Assembly (NCBI GenBank): GCA_963815645.1
Contig: CAWFHL010000001.1
Coordinates: forward strand, 2,294,001-2,358,000
Reading direction: 5' to 3'
DNA length: 64,000 bases
Origin: JBBRHQ01 sp963815645
Lineage (GTDB): Bacteria > Actinomycetota > Thermoleophilia > Solirubrobacterales > 70-9
The position numbers and the translations under genes are program-made. Position 1 is the stretch's first letter, and every line of letters begins with the position of its first letter. The notes under the pieces were generated by a model. It had not been told where the DNA came from. It did not search any database and saw only the letters and a list, made by a program, of their open reading frames with translations. Shown here piece by piece: positions 59,900-64,000 of the stretch.

Positions 59900-61900
59900 C
59901 TAGGTCGTGGTGGTGGCCGCCGGAGCCGCTGCGGCCGATACCGGAGCGGCGGCGGAGATCGCTTCCGCGGTGCGGTGCGCAAGGGCCATTATCGAGATCA
60001 TCGGGTTGGTGCCGGAAGAGGTCGGGAAGGCACTGGCGTCGCCGATCCAGACCCCGGGGGTGTCATGCAGCTCTCCCCAGGGGCCGGCGACGCTCATCTT
60101 CGGGTCGTCCCCCATGCGGCAGCTGCCCATCTGGTGAGCCGAGAAGAGGCGGTGCCCACCGAAGGCGAGTGGCGCCCGCTGCGCCCGGGAGATGAACTGC
60201 GCGAGATCATCGCCGCGCCGCCACGGCGCCGGGCCGCCGGCGAGCGCCCGGATCTCGATCGCCCCGGCGGTCTCGTGGATCCGCGCTTGAGCCTCGATCC
60301 CGTGCCGCGCGTTGGCGACGTCGACCTCGTCGTCGAGCGTGTAGGAGTGGATCGCCTGGCCGTCTCCGTCGATCGTCACCCGCCCGCTGCCGCGGTCCCG
60401 CAGCAGGGCGATCGTCGTCGCGCCGTGCGCGTACTGCTCCATCGCGGCCTTGTGCGCCTCGGCGGTGGTGAAGGGAAGCGCCGAGGCGCCGATCCCGGTC
60501 GTGTACTGGGCGGTCTCGATCAGGAAGCCCCAGCCCTCACCGGTGTCGGCGAACTCGTCAACTACGCCGGTCTGGGGAGCGCCCCACCAGGAGCGCTGAT
60601 CGTCGACGTAGTAGCCGAACATCGCTGTGCAGGGGTGCAGCCGGAGGTTCTCGCCCACTGCCGGACCGCCGATCTGGGAGCGGAGCAGCAGCGCCGGTGA
60701 CTCCAGCGAGCCGCAGGCGACCACGACCTGGGGAGCGCGGACCGTGACCTCGGCGGCGCGCCCGCTCTCCGGATCCTCGTAGCGCGCCTCGACCCCGGCG
60801 GCGCGGCCGCCTTCGACCAGGACCCTGCGAGCCGCGGTCCGCACCAGGATCTCCGCCCCGGCGGCTGTGGCGTCAGCGAGGAAGGTCTTGGCGGTGCTCA
60901 TCTTCGAGCCGCTGATGTCGCCGAACCCCATGTAGGCCGCGGTCTCGGGCCTGTAGCTCGCCGGGTCCGCATTGCGGACGACCCGCTGGAAGGACCAGCC
61001 GAGCCTCTCGGCGCCCTCCTTCATCCGCAGGGTCGGGCCGTTGTAGTCGCTGCAGGCGTCGTTGGCCCCGATCCGCTCCAGCACGGCGTCGAGATGGCGG
61101 TCGTATTCGGGCCCGTCGACTCCCTCCAGCCCGTACTCCCGGGCCCACTGCTCGCGCACCCAGGGGGTGGTCCGCAGGCAGTTGGTCCAGTTGATCGTCG
61201 TACCGCCGCCGAGGCCGGCTCCGGCCTGCATCGAGACGTTGCCGTCGATCGTCGGCACCGGTCCACCTCGGTAATAGAGGTTCTGGTAAGCCCAGAGCTC
61301 GAGCATGTTGAAGTCGGATTCGTCGAAGTAACCACCGGCCTCGAGCACGACCACCCGGTGGCCGGCGCCGGCCAGGGCGCCGGCGATCACGCCTCCTCCG
61401 GCGCCGGATCCGATCACGACGATGTCCGCCTCGAGGGTCAGCTCGTCGCCCTCCGGCACCAGCGGATGGAGGGGCTTCGGCTCCGTCGAGGGAGCGCCGA
61501 TCGGCCCCGGGTAGCCGAAGGTCTTCCAGAAAGGGTTCTGCCCCGTGCTCCCGTCCGGGATCGCGTAGGCGAGGAAAAGGCTGCCGGCCACCAGCGCCCC
61601 GACCCCCGCGGCCGCCTCGGGTCCGAGCATCGAGATGTTGCGGAGGATCTGCTCCCGCGAGGCCTGCGAGGCGGCGGCGAATCCCTGATCGCCGAGGGCG
61701 TCGAGCAGCTGGATCGTCCCGCCGAGCTGCTCCGGCGGCAGCTCCGAGATCAGCTCGGCGAGGGCGAGGTCGGCGCCGAGGTCGCTGGCCCGCCGGGCCC
61801 AGAAGCCCTCGGGGTCCGGCTCGCGGGGGATCGCCGGGACCACGGTGTCGCAGATCGCCGTCAAGGTCTGCCGGTGAGCGTCGCTCAGCTCGGATGCCAT
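59900..61900 (-). CDS. GMC-family oxidoreductase, long-chain alcohol oxidase type
   Basis: 666 residues. The ATG at 61900 has AGGAGGAGTTG upstream, chosen over the earlier start at 62068. Domains: N-terminal ~110-residue helical region like that of fatty alcohol oxidases (LSDAHRQTLTAICDTVVPAIPREPDPEGFWARRASDLG), FAD-binding ADIVVIGSGAGGGVIAGALAGAGHRVVVLEAGGYFDES, GAGLGGGTTINWTNCLRTTPWVREQWA, and the C-terminal HQMGSCRMGDDPKMSVAGPWGELHDTPGVWIGDASAFPTSSGTNPMISIMALAHRTAE. Catalytic His lies in HQMG; the second catalytic residue is Asn in SGTNPM. It oxidises long-chain alcohols, feeding the ALDH and acyl-CoA dehydrogenase. Confidence 0.9.
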   Translation of the reverse strand: MASELSDAHRQTLTAICDTVVPAIPREPDPEGFWARRASDLGADLALAELISELPPEQLGGTIQLLDALGDQGFAAASQASREQILRNISMLGPEAAAGVGALVAGSLFLAYAIPDGSTGQNPFWKTFGYPGPIGAPSTEPKPLHPLVPEGDELTLEADIVVIGSGAGGGVIAGALAGAGHRVVVLEAGGYFDESDFNMLELWAYQNLYYRGGPVPTIDGNVSMQAGAGLGGGTTINWTNCLRTTPWVREQWAREYGLEGVDGPEYDRHLDAVLERIGANDACSDYNGPTLRMKEGAERLGWSFQRVVRNADPASYRPETAAYMGFGDISGSKMSTAKTFLADATAAGAEILVRTAARRVLVEGGRAAGVEARYEDPESGRAAEVTVRAPQVVVACGSLESPALLLRSQIGGPAVGENLRLHPCTAMFGYYVDDQRSWWGAPQTGVVDEFADTGEGWGFLIETAQYTTGIGASALPFTTAEAHKAAMEQYAHGATTIALLRDRGSGRVTIDGDGQAIHSYTLDDEVDVANARHGIEAQARIHETAGAIEIRALAGGPAPWRRGDDLAQFISRAQRAPLAFGGHRLFSAHQMGSCRMGDDPKMSVAGPWGELHDTPGVWIGDASAFPTSSGTNPMISIMALAHRTAEAISAAAPVSAAAAPAATTTT

Positions 61901-61974
61901 CCTCAACTCCTCCTGGTCAGTTTGCCCTCGCGACCAACCTAGCGCCTGAGCGTGGCAGCCACAGCCGTCGCTGC

Positions 61975-63411
61975 TCAGCTGCCCGCGATCTCGCGGGCGA
62001 GCGCGGCGAAGAGGCGTACCCCGACGCCGGTCGGCCCGGTGCCGACGTAGGGCCGGCCGACGTCCCAAGCGGTGCCGGCGATGTCGAGATGCGCCCAGGG
62101 ACGGCCGTCCACGAACTCCTCGAGGAAGGAGCCGGCGTAGATCGTCCCCGCCTTGCGCTTCGCCGCCAGATTGGTCAGGTCGGCGACGGTCCCCTTGGTC
62201 AGCTCCTTGTACTCGGGGTGCAGCGGCAGCCGCCAGGCGAGTTCGCCGGTCTCCTCGGCGGCGCGCTCGACGGCTGATGCGAGCTCGTCGTCGTTGGAGA
62301 TCAGCGCCGCGTAGGTCGAGCCGAGGGCGACGAGGACGGCGCCGGTCAGGGTCGCGATGTCGACGATCCGCTCCGCCCCGAGCTCGACGCAGTAGGCGAG
62401 CGCGTCGGCGAGGATCAGTCTGCCTTCCGCGTCGGTGTTGTTGACCTCGACCGTCTTGCCGTTGTATTGGGTGATGATGTCGCCCGGCTTCACCGCGGTT
62501 CCGGAAGGCATGTTCTCGGTCGAGGGGACGACGGCGATCAGATCGACAGCCAGCCCCAGCTCGGCGATCGCCGCGACCGCCTCGAGGACCGCGGCGGCGC
62601 CGGACATGTCCATCTTCATCTCGTGCATCGCGGTGCCGGGCTTCAGCGAGATCCCGCCGGTGTCGAAGGTGACCCCCTTGCCGACCAGGCCGAGTGGGGA
62701 ATCGCCGCCGCCGGAATAGCGAAGCACGATCAGCACAGGATCCTCGGCCGATCCGGCGCTGACCGCCTCCAGCCCGCCCATGCCGCGCTCGGAGATCTGC
62801 TCGCGCCCGAGAACCTCGGCCGACACCGATTCGTGCTCGGCGTCGATCTGCTCGGCGCGGCGGGCCAGGTAGGAGGGCGTGGCGACGTTCGACGGCAGGT
62901 CCTGGAGCTCGCGGGCCCGGTTCTGGGCCTCGGCGCAGACCCGCGCCATCTCCACCTCTGCCGAGAGCTCGCCCGGGCCGAGCACGGTCAGCACCTCGAT
63001 CTCCGCCGGCTTCTCCCCATCCTCCTCGTCACTTCGATATCGGTCGAAGCGATAACCGGCGAGGATCGAGCCGGTGACGATCGCCGCGGCGGTCGCCGGG
63101 GGGTCGCCGGAGTCCGGCAGATCCCAGGCGATTCTGCGCGCTCCGAGCCCGGCGGCTTCGATGGCGGCGAGCGCGGCCACCACCCTGGCCCGCTCGGGCT
63201 CATTTTCGTCACGCTTCCCGAGCCCGGCGACGATTGCCCTCGGTGGACGCTCCGGGTGGAGCACCGTGAGCTTCCGGTAGGCGGTCTTCACGTCGTCGGC
63301 GCCCCTGGCTGCGGAGAGGGACTCGGGCAGCTCTTCCCCCTCGTAGAGGCCGGCGACGACGATGTCGGCGTCTGCGTCCCCGATTGCGCTGTCGCGCATC
63401 TCCACCCTCAT
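61975..63411 (-). CDS. pepA: Leucyl aminopeptidase (M17)
   Basis: 478 residues. C-terminal M17 catalytic domain: GLVGKGVTFDTGGISLKPGTAMHEMKMDMSGAAAVLEA (metal Lys and Asp), VPSTENMPSGTAVKPGDIITQYNGKTVEVNNTDAEGRLILADAL (NTDAEGRL signature with Asp/Glu ligands), and the DIATLTGA helix. The N-terminal domain is normal. Hexameric di-metal aminopeptidase that removes N-terminal residues in the cytoplasm. Intact. Divergent from the thiolase gene. Confidence 0.94.
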   Translation of the reverse strand: MRVEMRDSAIGDADADIVVAGLYEGEELPESLSAARGADDVKTAYRKLTVLHPERPPRAIVAGLGKRDENEPERARVVAALAAIEAAGLGARRIAWDLPDSGDPPATAAAIVTGSILAGYRFDRYRSDEEDGEKPAEIEVLTVLGPGELSAEVEMARVCAEAQNRARELQDLPSNVATPSYLARRAEQIDAEHESVSAEVLGREQISERGMGGLEAVSAGSAEDPVLIVLRYSGGGDSPLGLVGKGVTFDTGGISLKPGTAMHEMKMDMSGAAAVLEAVAAIAELGLAVDLIAVVPSTENMPSGTAVKPGDIITQYNGKTVEVNNTDAEGRLILADALAYCVELGAERIVDIATLTGAVLVALGSTYAALISNDDELASAVERAAEETGELAWRLPLHPEYKELTKGTVADLTNLAAKRKAGTIYAGSFLEEFVDGRPWAHLDIAGTAWDVGRPYVGTGPTGVGVRLFAALAREIAGS

Positions 63412-63466
63412 CGGGCGGTGAGTCTATGCGGTCGGAGCGAGTCGGCTTGCCGCTATCGTGACCTGT

Positions 63467-63482
63467 CCGGGCAATGTGCCCG
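63467..63482. promoter_or_regulatory. Inverted repeat CCGGGC-AATGT-GCCCG before the thiolase gene
   Basis: CGGGC / GCCCG (perfect, 5-nt spacer) lies 45-60 bp before the thiolase ATG. It repeats the element at 7935-7952 before the 3-hydroxyacyl-CoA dehydrogenase-like SDR gene. Confidence 0.4.
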
Positions 63483-63526
63483 CTGATACAGCCAACCTGA
63501 CGAATCTCCGGACAAGAAAGGCAGAG

Positions 63527-64000
63527 ATGCCCAGGACTGTGATCCTCGGAACGGCGAGAACCCCTTTCGGGAAGATGGGCGGCGGGCTCTCGACCCTCGA
63601 CGCCACCGATCTCGGCGGGACGGTGATCGAAGCTGCCCTGGAGCGCTCAGGGGTCGAGCCCGAGCAGGTCGAGCAGGTGGTCTTCGGGCAGGTCCTGCAG
63701 GCCGGACAGGGGCAGATCCCTTCGCGTCAGGCGCAGATCAAGGCCGGGATCCCGAAGGAGGTCCCCTCGGAGACGATCAACAAGGTCTGCGCCTCCGGAA
63801 TGCGCTCGCTCGGCCTAGCCGACCAGGCGATCCGCGCCGGCGACGTCGAGGTGGCGGTGACCGGCGGCATGGAATCGATGAGCCAGGCGCCCTATCTGCT
63901 GCCGGGCGCCCGCTTCGGCTTCCGCATGGGCGACGTCTCGGCGATCGACGCGATGACCCATGACGGACTGACCAATCCCTTCACGGAGAAGCAGATGATC
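63527..64000 (+). CDS. Acetyl-CoA acetyltransferase (thiolase), 5' part
   Basis: First 158 residues; continues past the right edge. ATG at 63527. MPRTVILGTARTPFGKMGGGLSTLDATDLGGTVIEAALE, VVFGQVLQAGQGQIPSRQAQIKAGIPKEVPSETINKVCASGMRSLGLADQAIRAGDVEVAVTGGMESMSQAPYLLPGARFGFRMGD: the catalytic Cys sits in NKVCASGMRS, and GGMESMS is the thiolase signature. Biosynthetic or degradative direction cannot be told. The C-terminal His and Cys residues are outside the window. Confidence 0.93.
   Translation, partial: MPRTVILGTARTPFGKMGGGLSTLDATDLGGTVIEAALERSGVEPEQVEQVVFGQVLQAGQGQIPSRQAQIKAGIPKEVPSETINKVCASGMRSLGLADQAIRAGDVEVAVTGGMESMSQAPYLLPGARFGFRMGDVSAIDAMTHDGLTNPFTEKQMI

Noticed and set aside
57423..59903. 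826-residue plus-strand open frame
   Set aside because: Antisense shadow of acyl-CoA dehydrogenase and aldehyde dehydrogenase.
1..64000. CRISPR arrays, insertion sequences, prophage, rRNA or tRNA genes
   Set aside because: No regularly spaced repeats, transposase, integrase, phage gene or tRNA-like cloverleaf was found by reading.

Overview
The window is high-GC DNA, roughly 70% by eye. Features pointing to the phylum Actinomycetota, most likely the class Thermoleophilia (Solirubrobacterales-like soil bacteria), are: two LLM-class (F420-type) oxidoreductases, ergothioneine genes egtB and egtD, a split three-gene proton-translocating transhydrogenase, a Get3/ArsA ATPase pair like that of mycobacteria, and a glucan/methyltransferase cluster resembling the mycobacterial MGLP locus, all beside a full type IV pilus locus. 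The placement is inferred from gene content; no rRNA or tRNA gene was recognised.

Layout. 0-3.6 kb: the 3' part of an LLM oxidoreductase, then pntAA-pntAB-pntB. 3.6-10.2 kb: a class III aminotransferase overlapping an unrecognised gene, a LapA-like membrane protein, a TadE-type secreted protein, an SDR dehydrogenase, egtB and egtD. 10.2-20.3 kb: mixed metabolic and housekeeping genes (metallo-beta-lactamase fold, CGNR regulator, LLM enzyme, glpX, YihY, the principal sigma factor, DHFR/RibD-like, GNAT). 20.3-37.6 kb: a type IV pilus locus. The plus strand carries pilT, a TM/thioredoxin-like protein, pilB, a second pilT, pilC, a TPR gene, pilA, an Ig-like secreted protein and pilD. The minus strand carries pilM-pilN-pilO plus a PilP-position gene, and pilV-pilW-pilX-like minor pilins joined by 4-bp stop/start overlaps. 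37.8-45 kb: an HxlR regulator, a long acidic unknown protein, the two Get3/ArsA-like ATPases, a duplicated 62-bp stem-loop element, and an overlapping parA-ftsZ pair in which both proteins carry long disordered N-terminal extensions. 45-50.3 kb: gamma-glutamyltransferase, a Lon-N-domain protein, a class III adenylate cyclase and a CcdA-thioredoxin (DipZ-like) fusion. 50.3-55.9 kb: two methyltransferases, a GH57 branching enzyme, a GT4 glycosyltransferase, a broken RCC1-repeat gene and a hexapeptide acyltransferase. 55.9-64 kb: meaB, a PRC-barrel-like protein, acyl-CoA dehydrogenase, aldehyde dehydrogenase, GMC oxidoreductase, leucyl aminopeptidase and the start of a thiolase.

The clearest regulatory finding is a cyclic-di-GMP-I (GEMM-I) riboswitch in the leader of pilA, followed by short hairpins that can occlude the pilA ribosome binding site. 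It links second-messenger signalling directly to the major pilin. Other notable regulatory signals are a sigma-A-type promoter and a terminator-like hairpin in the leader of the sigma-factor gene, operator-like palindromes before the CGNR and HxlR regulators, and a matching palindrome upstream of two beta-oxidation-type genes 55 kb apart.

Many genes (pnt, egtB, MBL, CGNR, TPR, pilM/N/O, pilV/W/X, the acidic protein and one Get3-like ATPase) are split by single-base indels, usually in G or C runs. Because conserved essential-type genes are hit and each is restored by one base, I read these as sequence errors rather than gene decay, and I give the full extents of the repaired genes.
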